Shown here in pieces: positions 15,370 through 26,971 of a DNA stretch of 64,000 nt. How positions within the stretch are numbered: the stretch's first letter is position 1; each line of letters begins with the position of its first letter. The notes beneath the pieces were generated by a model. That model did no database searches. It was not told the origin of the DNA and was given only the letters and a program-made list of their open reading frames with translations. Source of the stretch: Amphiduros pacificus (lineage: Eukaryota; Annelida; Polychaeta; Phyllodocida; Hesionidae); contig OX439008.1 of the NCBI GenBank assembly GCA_949316495.1, forward strand, positions 11,852,032 to 11,916,031, read 5' to 3'. Made by a program: the position numbers and the translations under genes.

Positions 15370-16190
15370 TCTCACTGCTATTGCTATCTCTCACTTATGC
15401 AGCTGTCTCCCACTTATATATGCAGCTATCTCTCATTACTATAACTATCTTTCACTTTTACAGTTGTGACTTCCATGTACAGATACATCACATTAATGTA
15501 GTTGTCTCTCACTTGTGCAGCTATCTATCTCTGCGGTAACTATCTCTCACTTATGCATCTGTCTCTCATTTGTGCAGCTATCTTTCACTGTTGTAAATAT
15601 CTCTCCGTTGGTCAGCTATCTCACTGATACAGCTGTCTCACTTGTTCAGCTATCTCTCTCTGTTGTAACTATCTATCACTTGTGTAGCTATATATCTTTC
15701 ATTGTTGTAACTGTCTTCCACCTGTGCAGCTATCTCTCGCCTATGCAGCTGTCTCTCACTTGTGCAATTATATCTCACTTATGCAGCTGTTTATCTCTCA
15801 TTGTGGTAACTGTCTCACTCTTTGCAACTATCTCTCACCTGTGCAGCTGTCTATCGCCTATGCAGCTGTCTCTCGCCTATGCAGCTGTCTCTCACTTGTG
15901 CAATTATCTCTCATTTATGCAGCTGTCTATCTCTCATTGTGGTAACTGTCTCACTCTTAGTAACTATCTCTCACCTGTGCAGCTGTCTATCGCCTATGCA
16001 GCTGTCTCTCGCCTATGCAGCTATTTCTCACTTGTGCATCTGTCTCTCACTTATACAGCAGTCTCTCATTTGTGCAGCTACATCTCACTGTTGTAACCAT
16101 GTCTCATTGTTAAAACTATGTCTCAATATTGTTACTGTCTCTCACCTGTGCAACAATCTCTCACCTATGCAGATCTGCCTTTCACCCATG
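15370..16190. repeat. Tandem array of about 20-bp units with a roughly 110-140-bp higher-order period
   Basis: The core unit resembles TATGCAGCTGTCTCTCACTT. A larger block (CACCTGTGCAGCTGTCTATC ... GGTAACTGTCTCACTCTT) recurs near 15719, 15836 and 15972. The overlapping open frames of 73-193 residues across it are translations of the repeat (QLSL..AAVSHLC) and not genes. Confidence 0.9.
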
Positions 16191-17874
16191 AATGCTTCTT
16201 TGTACAAACTTAGCGGTACTTTTACTGGCTCAATAATTTGGTGAATAAATAGGTGAAATTCATGATGGTTGAAAACAAAGTCCAAATACAGAAATGTATG
16301 CATATTGGAGGCAATATTTCATATCTAACGTAATTATGACACCAAATAAGTGAGAATTGTACCATTCATTATATGCAAAAAGCGAAACCCATTACATAAA
16401 CTTGCAAAATACAACTGAAGTGGAGACTGGTCTAGCTTCAAGACATTCCATCAGAGGGCAATGTGGTGAACCAACAGCGAGATCGCACGCTCATATCAGT
16501 GGCGAATTTTATCGCAGCAAATACCTGACACAGCAATTTTTTTTTTCACATCTCGTCAACCTTCCCCTCTGATCACGTTCATGCTTTTTTATATAGTATG
16601 TAGTAATAAGACCAGTATTCGGATGTCGCAAATTTGAGCTATCAGGTGTATGTGATTATACAAAAGAAAGATAGTTAGTTACTCTTCAAAAAGAGTAGGA
16701 CACAGAGTCCCGGTGACAGGCTTCTATCGGAGGTAGAACCAATCGGGAACCGAATTCTGTGCACAGATAAAATGCCATCATATCATTAAATTTCATTGGA
16801 TTTCATCCGATCTGTGGCTTTTGCTGGCAGTTTTGAATTAATCTTTAAACTATCTCAGTCAAAAAAATCCCAATAACTTATACGAAGAGAGGTTGTTTAA
16901 TTATGTACAATATAATATGATGGAGATGGTTTCATAGAATTAAACAAAATTAAATATCTTATAAAGCGCGGTAGATTTTCAGAAATACTTATTTAAGTAT
17001 AGATTTATGACTACTCATCTTCATGTCCTAACTATTTGCACTTTTGCAAAAAGGTTACTTCCCTAAAATAGCGAGCTATATTCAAACTTCTCTATTATAG
17101 TTCAGATGTAAACTCTTTGTGGCACAATCATATCTTCAGTATGAAACCGAATATGCACAAAGCGTGTAATCTCATCCAAGCTTTGAGATAGAGACGGGAA
17201 TCAAGTCACAGGAATTAGCACTTAGTGAAGCAATCTTCAGTAAACCAACCATTAAAGTAAAAGTTTTTTTTTTCAACTCAAACTATTAAATGGTTGCTTT
17301 TCATGTGCATTTTACCAGCGGCATTGGTGAAGATTGATAACATTATTGTTGCGGTTGCGGTTACAGGAATCCAGTCCTCTGACGCCAGAAATACGCAGTG
17401 GTATTCATTCGAAAATATATACACTTAGAATACCACATGTAATGGATTTGTGATATTCCCACAAGTACATTACTTCACAGTAAGGGAAAATTTTGACAAG
17501 AAATTTGTGCTAAATTTTATCTTTCTGTCCGGTAGTATTATCATTATTTGAGAAAGTATGAGGATTTTTTCTGCGACTGATAAAGGGAAAATAATTGACC
17601 AATATTTTGATAGTTTAGCTGTACAATGACATGTGGTTATGCGCGGTGCATTCTACCAATAAACGAGGTGTAAATTGACATTGGTCACGTTCTTTCAATA
17701 CGCCTCATTTTACCGCTCATAATACGGCTCATTATTGTAACATTTATAAGACCAACATTAACGATGTTTTGAGAGAATTTATTTCTTAATAAGCAGACTG
17801 AGCTGGGTTTCGTCTGGTAAATCATAAATTAATGAGAACCTTACTTAGAGACATAATTGTTGGTATTTGCCAGC
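16191..17874. other. AT-rich noncoding stretch
   Basis: No gene, RNA or mobile element is recognised. Confidence 0.5.
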
Positions 17875-17886
17875 AGGTCTATGTTT

Positions 17887-18117
17887 CCCCGGCCATGCCG
17901 AGATGGAACTCATGACACAATTTCCCATATGAGCTGAGGCCCCTGCCTAAAGGGTTTAACCCGTTGTCCTTGTAAATCTGTGACCGGGCGGGTTGTCATG
18001 TCAAGGACCTGCGACATGAAAATTCAGTGAGGCAGCACTATATCTGCTACAAGTTGGTCTCATCACGAAATGACTGAAATAATGTTGATAGAGATGTAAA
18101 ACCCCAAACAAACAAAC
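17887..18117 (+). mobile_element. tRNA-derived SINE, 5' truncated, with target-site duplication
   Basis: It shares the body (GTGACCGGGCGGGTTGTCAT ... GAGGCAGCACTATATCTGCT ... CACGAAATGACTGAAATAAT) and AAAC-repeat tail with the fuller copy at 37725. It begins just after the B-box position. Flanks match as a 12-bp duplication with one mismatch: AGGTCTATGTTT at 17875-17886 and AGATCTATGTTT at 18118-18129. This supports target-primed insertion by a partner LINE. No coding capacity. Confidence 0.85.
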
Positions 18118-18129
18118 AGATCTATGTTT

Positions 18130-19634
18130 GCTACAAGTGTTATTTTCATGTCATTCAAATGCATAATTATCATAATTATTATTTCAACCTAGAAAAAAGT
18201 TCCTTTAAAGTTAATCGTTAAACGTGGTCGTAGATAAATTGAGAGATGATTGTTATGATATCTGTGAATATTCCATCTGTTGATTCAGCACTTTAGGTGG
18301 GATCTTTAGAGTCCACTTCTCCGCCTACTCTCTTATCATGTATCCCCTCAAGAAAACATAGTTCCTCCAGTCAAACCGCTGATCAACACATTTTCGGACA
18401 AAGTCAGCAAGTCACGGTATAGTTTGTTAGTCATGTTTGTTTTCTCATATTAAGAACCTTCCTTTCTACCTTTAAATGTATCATTAACATCATTTGCTCT
18501 GGAAAAAATGGTAGTTAATTATCCTGGGAGATGTTTTCTGCATTCAAATAAAGCATTCAAATAGCATGTTTTGAGTGCGCGGAAGCATAGCTTGAGTTTG
18601 ATAAATGAGACATTTATACATGTGCTATCACGGCGTATAAAGTAAATATGTTTAATATATTTTCTTTATATGATATGTAGAAAATATCCAAATTAACATT
18701 CGTTCTCGTCAGATAAAGTTTCGATATTAATATTATGGGCCAATACTCAAGAACGTTAATTACAATTACATTTCCTTAATGACAATAATTATGAGAAAAT
18801 TGCAAGATTGAAAGGTTGTTTACTTATTATATTGATTATATCCATTAATAATTACTAAGGCAATATCAGGACATTTGTGAATAAATACATATTTGTGAAT
18901 AAATACATTAATTTTTTTCTATGAGCGCAGTATATGAAAATATCGCAGTATATGAAAATATCTTAAGACAATATCTTAAGATTTTGTCTTAAGTTTTAGT
19001 TAAATCGATTCCAAACTTTAATGTCAAATTTGAAATGTTTAAAATCTATTTCATTAAAGAGGATCGAGAAATGAAGATAATTGTTCTATCAAAGTATGAC
19101 ATAGAAATAGGTCCTTTCTACGTCAGAAACAATTGATATGCTCCTATTGCAAAGTCTTGCATTTAATTTTTTTTTTAAATGTTCTTGTTTTTTTATATTT
19201 TCCCTTCTAAAAATGTTTCGATGGTTCTGTAACAATATGCTGCTCTCAAAAATTAAATCTAAAGAAGCCCGTGCCGCCATGTATTGTAAATTTTGAAATA
19301 CAGATAAAGATATTCAACATTTGACCTATCGATATATATCTGCAGAGAAATATTGGAACGTCGCATTTCCCCACTAATGCCACTTATCAATAGATTGTCC
19401 GAGCTCACGTTTTAAATATAAGTTCTAGAGTGTAATGCATAATGAATTATTCACCTACCTTTTAATATATACGTAAATCCATTATATGATCTAACTCCAA
19501 ATCATCAATGAGAGAATGTATTCAGGGGTCAGGTCTTTCCCGCTATGCAAGGTTTCCCAATGTGTGACCGCAGACTCACTGGATGATACAGAAGTGGAGG
19601 CTGAGAAGGAGCCTTAGACGTCTCCACTCCAGCC
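18130..19634. other. AT-rich noncoding stretch
   Basis: Nothing beyond low-complexity AT DNA is recognised. A short repeat of GCAGTATATGAAAATATC occurs near 18926-18961. Confidence 0.5.
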
Positions 19635-19696
19635 TCTGTGTGTGTGTGTGTGTGTGTATGTGTGTGTGAGTGTGTGTGTGAGAGAGAGAGAGAGAG
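19635..19696. repeat. (TG)n(AG)n compound microsatellite
   Basis: TG repeats with two interruptions pass into GA repeats, about 60 bp in total. Confidence 0.95.
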
Positions 19697-19864
19697 CGCT
19701 GGCAGAGTGTTATGTTAGATTTGTACATCAGGAGCAATGCGACTGGCCACACCGTGTCGTGCCTGGTGATTGGTAGCATTCACTGTGTGGGGGACATGAT
19801 CAAAGCATTGCATGCGGTTTGGATAATCATTAGCACTCGTTATCGGCAATTTCCTGGTACTAGT

Positions 19865-19930
19865 ATTGTTACACACCAAAACAGGTTCAAGTAAAGTTTA
19901 TAGAAACAAAGCATTCACATCAAGATTATT
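19865..19930 (+). repeat. 66-bp sequence duplicated at 29011-29076
   Basis: Starting ATTGTTACACACCAAAACAG, this segment is base-for-base identical to 29011-29076. The second copy lies 9146 bp away, between two TA tracts on the other side of the large retroelement. The surrounding 19697-20384 is otherwise unremarkable noncoding DNA. This copy lies in non-repetitive sequence, so it is probably the donor. Confidence 0.9.
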
Positions 19931-20384
19931 CTATTATAGCAAGGGTTTCATCTATAAGGGGGTTCATATAAGGAGGAAACACCGAATACTGGACTTCGAT
20001 CATTATAAATGTAACTAGTTACAACCTATCATCGCCACCCCTAGTTATACAGGTCACAGTGGAAAATGCCAATGCCACATAGAATATGTAAAGCTAGAAT
20101 AGTGTCCAAATTGTGTGACCAATGCAATGTCAATTCTCCTTTTTGTCATATACAACTTAAAGGATGAAAGCTGAAATCACAACTTTGGATGAAAACATTT
20201 TTAGTCCATGTATAAAGTTTTTCATTTTACTTTCACAACCCTGACGTGTCGATATCTCTCATCTGTGCAATCCAATCTTTAAATTTGATGTTTCAAAACT
20301 TCCGAAATCTAAGATCACTTGTACAAAAATCGGAAAGGATTGTGATCCAGTTGAGAGAACCATGGAAATCAATTGTGTCCCACA

Positions 20385-20571
20385 GAATATAACTTGAATC
20401 TTGTGCAAGCATGCAGCAGTCTTTGTTATGATCAGGGTGCATGAATGTAGGTCACCAAGAAGGACTGGTGCTGCCGCCTATCTTATACCCCCTCCAGAGG
20501 GTTATCTGAGTGCCAGCTTTCCTGCCCTGCACTTGTAAAAATGGAATTATCTCTGTGATAATTCCTATAAT
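20385..20571 (+). repeat. Interspersed repeat R, copy 1
   Basis: This segment, ending in a hairpin (arms GGAATTATC 20543-20551 and GATAATTCC 20557-20565), has an inverted diverged copy at 62606-62760. Shared blocks include GAGGGTTATCT, CCTGCCCT and ACTTGTAAAA. It directly precedes the A1 repeat of the Ngaro-like element. Its family is unknown; it may be the end of a DNA transposon. Confidence 0.7.
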
Positions 20572-20575
20572 ATAT

Positions 20576-20831
20576 AACACATTTATCGGTGCGATAAATG
20601 CTTTTATGGGAGTGACGAGCAGCAAAATACGTACCGTGGTTTGTTTTGGTGGCGGACTTCTGACGGAAGTAAAAGGGGTGCGCGCCCAGCCGGAAGCGGC
20701 CAGGAACTGCGCGCGCAGCCATTCTTTCTTTCCACCGCGATATCCAACGGGTTCGCACGTATTGAAGTGTGGGAAGCATTATCTGTTGTATCTCAAGCAA
20801 AAAACAGCCATCGGCTCTGCAATTTCACTAA
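20576..20831 (+). repeat. A1: left split direct repeat of the Ngaro-like element
   Basis: 256 bp identical to A2 (27656-27911) except at 20687/27767. It opens with a perfect 8-bp hairpin (CATTTATC, GGTGC, GATAAATG), followed by ATGGGAGTGAC (20606-20616), the inverse of GTCACTCCCAT near the end of B. It is GC- and CpG-rich compared with the flanks (20640-20730), so it may hold the element's promoter (inference). Confidence 0.85.
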
Positions 20832-21095
20832 ATTCCAAAGACATCAAGCTTCTGAAGCGAAAGTAAGAACAATTTTTTGAAAATGGAAACTTTTCAGTGA
20901 CATTTTTCGTGGTTTCTGCCTGAGTTAGTTTACCGGGTATCAAAACAGCCATCGGCTCTGCAATTTCACTAAATTCCAAAGACATCAAGCTTCTGAAGCG
21001 AAAGTAACAACAAATTTTTGAAAATGGAAACTTTTTAGTGACATTTTTCGTGGTTTCTGCCCGAGTTAGTTTACCGGGTATCAGAACAGTCATCG
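20805..21095 (+). repeat. 141-bp tandem repeat, first block
   Basis: Two full units begin CAGCCATCGGCTCTGC at 20805 and 20946, with a third start at 21088. The first unit begins inside A1, so the array grew out of the A1 boundary. A second block of the same unit lies at 21745-22052. Unique sequence at 21100-21745 separates them. Confidence 0.9.
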
Positions 21096-21744
21096 GCAAT
21101 TGGGAAGCATTTCTACAACGTCAATGATCACATGACTAGGGGTCACGTGACCAAGCGGCCGCCATTCCGGTGAAAATGGAGTAAAATATTTGTTAAATTT
21201 AATTCAATATCTTGTGAGAAAACGAAGATAATTTTGACTGTCAGTGTACAGAGATAATTGCTGCTAAGATCGTATGCAAACACCTGACTCTGGCTTGAAA
21301 TCTTGTAAGAATTTTACGATACGACTTCACCGGTCCCCCCAGGGCCGTGACGTCAGTGGGCGATAATTGGGCACTAGCTCACAACCCTTCTGCTGATCTT
21401 TGAACTGAGCATGTGCAGAACATGGACTTCCTGCTTACTGGCCGCCATATTGAATTTGGGTCGTTGAACAAAACACAGAATAATTCAGATGCACATTTAA
21501 TGGGGAAATACTTAACATCAAAACATTTTTGTGTGTCCCGTTGAGAGGGCAAACTATTGTTCACAGTTGCATGTATTATTAATGTCTCTTGATGATTATA
21601 TTCCTTGAAAGAATAGTTAAAAGGCTTTGTTTACATGGGCGAGGATGTGTTTAATTGACTGCCCAAACATTACTCCCGGAAGTGGTGAAAAGAGGGCGCT
21701 CTCTTGTGTTTGAGCGATAATAGGTGCAAGATCAGTGAGCTGTA

Positions 21745-22052
21745 TTTCACTAAATTCCAAAGACATCAAGCTTCTGAAGCGAAAGTAAGAACAATTTTTT
21801 GAAAATGAGAACTTTTTAGTGAATTTCTTCGTTGTTTCTGCCTGAGTTAGTTTACCAGATACCAAAACAGCCATCGGCTCTGCAATTTCACTAAGTTCCA
21901 AAGACATCAATCTTCTGAAGCGAAAGTAAGAACAATTCTTTGAAAATGAGAACTTTTTAGTGAATTTCTTCGTTGTTTCTGCCTGAGTTAGTTCACAGGG
22001 TATCAGAACAGTCATCGGCTCTGCAATTTCACTAAATTCCAAAGACATCAAT
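21745..22052 (+). repeat. 141-bp tandem repeat, second block
   Basis: Units start at 21868 and 22009, with a partial one before. They read TTTGCCGAAG-like AT-rich sequence and share CCAAAGACATCAA and CTTCTGAAGCGAAAGTAA with the first block. The last unit abuts the SGNH-hydrolase remnant directly. Confidence 0.85.
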
Positions 22053-22470
22053 CAGGAAGCCCATCGTGTTCCTCGACGTGGTCGGGAACGACTTGGACGG
22101 GGACATGCCAATCCACCAGGCAGCTGACAGGCTGATTGATCTGGTCAGGAACTCCACAACGAAGGGGCAAGGATAACGGTGATGGGCATGCCAATCCACA
22201 GAAATAAGCCGAGGAACATGTCGGCGGAGGACTACAACGCCAAGTTGGACGATTTCAGCGAGCACATGGCTGAAAGGCTAATCCGCCCTAAGGCGGGGAA
22301 GAAAACAAACACTCGCTTCAATTTCCCGCACATCTGGTGGTGGCGGCATCAGAAACTCAAAGTGGACCCCCACCCCGCGCTGATAACGGCATATACCGCT
22401 ATTATCACAGTGTAAGGAGGGCCATCCTGGAGGCGGACAGGTGTGGGAAGGCCGGCAGAGCAGAGTGACT
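22053..22470 (+). pseudogene. SGNH-hydrolase remnant of the retroelement (fossil)
   Basis: Protein-like segments include a block with GNDL, resembling the conserved GND block of SGNH hydrolases, a segment with SAEDYNAKLDDFSEHMAERL, and a C-terminal-looking YYHSVRRAILEADR. SGNH/esterase-like domains occur in some Ngaro-type and CR1-type retroelements; their role is not well established. GC content is well above the surroundings. It is broken and is read here as part of the Ngaro-like fossil. It could alternatively come from another element that carries the same domain. Confidence 0.65.
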
Positions 22471-22959
22471 ATGAACTGGCAGGATGCCAACAAACTTACA
22501 GTTTGGTGGGTAGAAATACATTACTAATCATTAACTTGGACAGCATTGATGTTATAATGGCAGACTAGAATGATTATTTCATACCAAGAACTTAAAAATA
22601 TATTAACTGTATTTGCATAACAAATTCACTCTATTATACAACTATAGTCAAATTAAACCACCATGAGGACTTATAGAATCTTAATTGCACATATGCATTG
22701 CATGTATTGTATTTTAAATATCTGGAGATGTTTATAGTACTGTATGTACTCAAGATATTCAATTATTGTGAGTGTTGTGGTACTGTATGTACTTAATATA
22801 CTTTATGTATTGTAGGAATTGTATTTACTCAATATCTTAATGAAAGAAGTTTAGTGTAGGAAATCAGTCAGTATTCTGTTTGGCTACTACATAAAAGAAA
22901 CTATAGTGTGGACCTTGCATTAGTTAAGCACACTCAAGGTCAAATACTATCAGGAAAGC

Positions 22960-25130
22960 CTTTGGGCAACCCACCAGGGATTAGGGGCAAGTCTCCCTAA
23001 TTCATAGTATATATATATCTGCATATTAACAGGGGGCTGGAAGCAAGTTTCCCTATGCACACCCAATTCCATTATCAGGTGGAGGCAAGTCTCCTTAATA
23101 CACCGCCAGTATATACATGTGGGGGCTAGAGGCAAGTCTCCCTATGCATACCCATTTTTTCTACTTCTATCAGAGGCAAGTCTCCCTGTCACACATATAG
23201 CGGCCAGAGGCAAGTCTCCCTGATTCACCGCACAATATCGATAGTGCAGGGTTAGAGGCAATTCTCCCTACGCATACCCATTCCTATTCTTTGCAGAGGC
23301 AATTCTCCCTGTCACAAGGCGGGAGTCAGAGGCAAGTCTTCCTGATACACTGCACACCTATTACAATACAGGAGTCAAAGGAAGGTCTCCATAAAACACA
23401 TTACAACCCTATCAGAGGCAAGCCTCCCTGTTAGCATCTCACGAAGCACAGAGCCATATGACAGACCAAATAGTCGGCATGTGTTTTGTAACAAACTGTA
23501 ATCGGCAACTTCCACTTCATCAGAGGCAAGATTCCCTGTCACACAAAATAGCGGTCAGAGGCAATTTTCCCCGGTACACCGCACAATTTCGATAGTGTGG
23601 GGCTAGAGGCAATTCTCCCTATGCATACCTACTACTATTCATTATGCAGAGGCAATTCTCCCTGTTCACAAAGCGGGAGTCGGAGGCAAGTCTCCCTGAC
23701 ACACCGCACATCTCATATAATACAGGAGTTAGAGGAAGGTCTCCATAAAACACATTACAACACTATCAGAGGCAAGTCTCCCTGTTAGCATCTCACGAAG
23801 CGCAGAGCCATATGACAGACCATATAGTCGGCATGTGTTTTGTAACAAACTGTAATCAGCAATTACATTTCATCAGAGGCAAGTTTCCCTGTCACACAAA
23901 ATAGCGGTCAGAGGCAATTTTCCCCGGTACACCGCACAATTTCGATAGTGTGGGGCTAGAGGCAATTCTCCCTATGCATACCTACTACTATTCATTATGC
24001 AGAGGCAATTCTCCCTGTTCACAAAGCGGGAGTCGGAGGCAAGTCTCCCTGACACACCGCACATCTCATATAATACAGGAGTTAGAGGAAGGTCTCCATA
24101 AAACACATTACAACACTATCAGAGGCAAGTCTCCCTGTTAGCATCTCACGAAGCACAGAGCCATATGACAGACCATATAGTCGGCATGTGTTTTGTAACA
24201 AACTGTAATCAGCAATTACATTTCATCAGAGGCAAGTTTCCCTGTCACACAAAATAGCGGTCAGAGGCAATTTTCCCCGGTACACCGCACAATTTCGATA
24301 GTGTGGGGCTAGAGGCAATTCTCCCTATGCATACCTACTACTATTCATTATGCAGAGGCAATTCTCCCTGTTCACAAAGCGGGAGTCGGAGGCAAGTCTC
24401 CCTGACACACCGCACATCTAATATAATACAGGAGTTAGAGGAAGGTCTCCATAAAACACATTACAACACTATCAGAGGCAAGTCTCCCTGTTAGCATCTC
24501 ACGAAGCACAGAGCCATATGACAGACCATATAGTCGGCATGTGTTTTGTAACAAACTGTAATCAGCAATTACATTTTCATCAGAGGCAAGTTTCCCTGTC
24601 ACACAAAATAGCGGTCAGAGGCAATTTTCCCCGGTACACCGCTCAATTTCGATAGTGTGGGGCTAGAGGCAATTCTCCCTATGCATACCTACTACTATTC
24701 ATTATGCAGAGGCAATTCTCCCTGTTCACAAAGCGGGAGTCGGAGGCAAGTCTCCCTGACACACCGCACATCTAATATAATACAGGAGTTGGAGGAAGGT
24801 CTCCATAAAACACATTACAACACTATCAGAGGCAAGTCTCCCTGTTAGCATCTCACGAAGCACAGAGCCATATGACAGACCATATAGTCGGCATGTGTTT
24901 TGTAACAAACTGTAATCAGCAATTACATTTCATCAGAGGCAGGTTTCCCTGTCATACAAAATAGCGGTCAGAGGCAATTCTCCCCGGTATACCGCACAAT
25001 TTCGATAGTGCGGGGTTAGAGGCAATTCTCCCTATGCATACCCATTCCTATCCTTTGCAGAGGCAATTCTCCCTGTCACATAGATAGTGGTCTGAGGCAA
25101 GTCTCCCCACCACAGGTATAAAAGATTGCA
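22960..25130 (+). repeat. 353-bp satellite built of GAGGCAAGTCTCCCT sub-repeats
   Basis: Full-length units repeat with period 353, 353 and 354 bp (equivalent points 23597, 23950, 24303, 24657) and are almost identical. A diverged unit leads in from about 23225 and a partial one trails to about 25110. Within each unit a motif close to GAGGCAAGTCTCCCT recurs about eight times at 35-55-bp spacing, so the 353-bp unit is a higher-order repeat. Each unit carries the same 63-codon open frame, a by-product of the repeat. The array lies inside the Ngaro-like element. The interval 22500-22960 is plain AT-rich DNA. Confidence 0.9.
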
Positions 25131-25369
25131 GGTATCCTCGAACACATAAAAAATAATTGAGTGCTACGAGCAGGTCAGGTATAATGGTTAAAGATAATTC
25201 TTGATTCATTAGTATTTCTATTACCGATGTTCACCATTACTATGGTATGTGAGCAGAAATATGGAATCATATCAATCCCTAATAAATCCAGGACACCTTA
25301 GGAGAGTCCGGTAGAATCAGGTGAAAACAATGTCAGACACAATGACTATTCTCTAAAGATATCAATATG

Positions 25370-26530
25370 TTTCAGTGGTAAAGGCCAGCGAAGAGGCTCC
25401 TGCCCCTGGCAGTTTTCGGGGCAAGGCCGAACCGACGCCAAGCACCTCCACCGCACCAGACACTCGAAGTCCTCCAGAGACGGTGACAACCCCCATGCCT
25501 CAAGTCATCGCAGAGGCGGTAGCGCAAGCAATCCCGCAATTGTAGCGGAAGTGACCGCCAACCTATCGGGCCCCTCTAGGCCTCAACCCTCCCAGGCTGA
25601 TTCCGAGGGGGTGCAGGGCCATGGGGAAGTCCCAACACATCTAGAGTCCCAGAATGCCAGACCAGATTTCAACCGAAACTCCGGGGCATCGGTGGATCCT
25701 CTTCAGTTCCAAATCTAGGAGCCCATGGATGCAGTGGACCGCCACCTGGCGCACCTCAGTAAGAACCTTTCCTCGCCCGACGATGAGTCGGACGAGGAAT
25801 ATGAATTTCAATATGTTATGACAGATTTAGATATCGAGGGCATTAAAAAACAGGTTTGTAGATTTTCAAAAAGAAATGTATCGCAGAACACATAGGAAAT
25901 CAACGGGGGCCACGCACAAAGATCACATACGGGGACGACCAATTCGATATAGACACAAACCAAGCACGCGCCAATACCTCTGACCTCACATTTGAGGAAT
26001 GGGTGTCCACTTTTTCTGGCGTTCCACAGTGAGCATGTAAAATTTCACCCGCGGGATGGGGCCCGCCTTCCACGTTATCACAAGATAATAAAGAAATTAC
26101 ATAAAGCAAATATGGACTGGAGAAAGTACGACAATCACTTCAGAATCAACAGGGCCAAGCGGCTTGCTAGGAATAGAAACTCCCGCCACGCGGTACCGTG
26201 GCATAAGACTGACATAGAGTTGTATCTGGGGTGCTTCCGGATGGAAAGAGCCCCTGCGGCCACGGCAAACTTTCCGGGCCAATCAAACAACTACAGGTCA
26301 AGACAAAGCATTTTTTCCCTCCATGTCCCAGGTAGGCAATGGGCCACAAGTTCCGAAGGTCAACGGTACGTGCTGGAGATTCCAGACATCTACCTGCACA
26401 GGGGCTTGCCTCTGGTCTAACACGCACAGATGTTATAAGTGTGGTAACCCGGACCACCCCACCAGACGATGTGAGGTGCAACAAGACGGCCAACAGAAGC
26501 CGGAAGTGACCCAAAGTTTGGAATAAATTC
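25370..26530 (+). pseudogene. Gag-like remnant with CCHC zinc knuckle (fossil)
   Basis: A GC-rich stretch has a Pro/Thr/Ala-rich start, an acidic segment (LSSPDDESDEEYEFQYVM) near 25760 and a zinc knuckle CYKCGNPDHPTRRC near 26430. This is the usual layout of a retroelement gag: linker, capsid-like middle, nucleic-acid-binding knuckle. It is broken in several places. Position and orientation fit the Ngaro-like element. Confidence 0.6.
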
Positions 26531-26589
26531 ATACATCAGTGCCATAGCCTAGGCTTGTAAGCTGAGCGATCTCCCGAGCCCAACTAGCT

Positions 26590-26925
26590 CATTTCTAATC
26601 TTGAAGTTGCTGGATGTGTTCGGAAAGGGAAACCTTCATCTTATGGCATACCCTCAGAACAGACCCAGAATACCTGGGGCACTGTTCCTTACAAAGGGGG
26701 GAAAACCCATCACATGCAGGGCAGCGGCAAAGGCCCTCAATACAACACTGAGAAGATTAGGCATGAACACATCCCTCTTCTCAACTCACAGTTTCCGCTT
26801 GGGCAGGGCCACAACGGCAGCCTCGCAGGGTGCATCAGACACACACCTCTGCCTTCTAGGCAGGAGGCGCAGCAACGCTTCCTGAAATACATACGCCCCG
26901 CAACCCTCACCCTTAGTTGGGGCTG
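26590..26925 (+). pseudogene. Tyrosine-recombinase catalytic-domain remnant (fossil)
   Basis: The C-terminal core of a tyrosine recombinase of the DIRS/Ngaro/Crypton group is visible: a LFLTKGGKPIT strand region, then HSFRLGRATTAASQG (the His-x-x-Arg motif), then SD, LGRR and, in a neighbouring frame, a YIRP-like end. It is the integration enzyme of the family. It is broken. It sits immediately before B1, as expected for this family. Confidence 0.75.
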
Positions 26926-26933
26926 GTGGGGCT

Positions 26934-26954
26934 CTCCCCGACTGCTTCGGGGAG
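26934..26954 (+). terminator. Perfect 8-bp GC hairpin before B1
   Basis: Arms CTCCCCGA (26934-26941) and TCGGGGAG (26947-26954) with a 5-nt loop, followed by a second near-palindrome CAATCCCGGGGTTG. They lie at the border of the recombinase remnant and B1. A role in RNA processing is speculative. Confidence 0.3.
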
Positions 26955-26971
26955 GCAATCCCGGGGTTGCT

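Noticed and set aside
15315-16244. Several overlapping open frames up to 193 codons (QLSL..AAVSHLC repeats)
   Set aside because: They are translations of a 20-bp tandem repeat in successive frames and have no family motif.
20510-20880. Overlapping 79-118-codon frames at the left end of the retroelement and again at 27613-28048
   Set aside because: They lie in the A terminal repeat, occur in several frames on both strands and end in repeat sequence.
23597-24848. Four identical 63-codon frames at 353-bp spacing
   Set aside because: They are copies of the satellite unit. Identity reflects DNA homogenisation, not selection on protein.
22960-25130. CRISPR-like array (short repeats with spacers)
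   Set aside because: The sub-repeat is imperfect, spacers recur every 353 bp, and the sequence is eukaryotic; it is a higher-order satellite.
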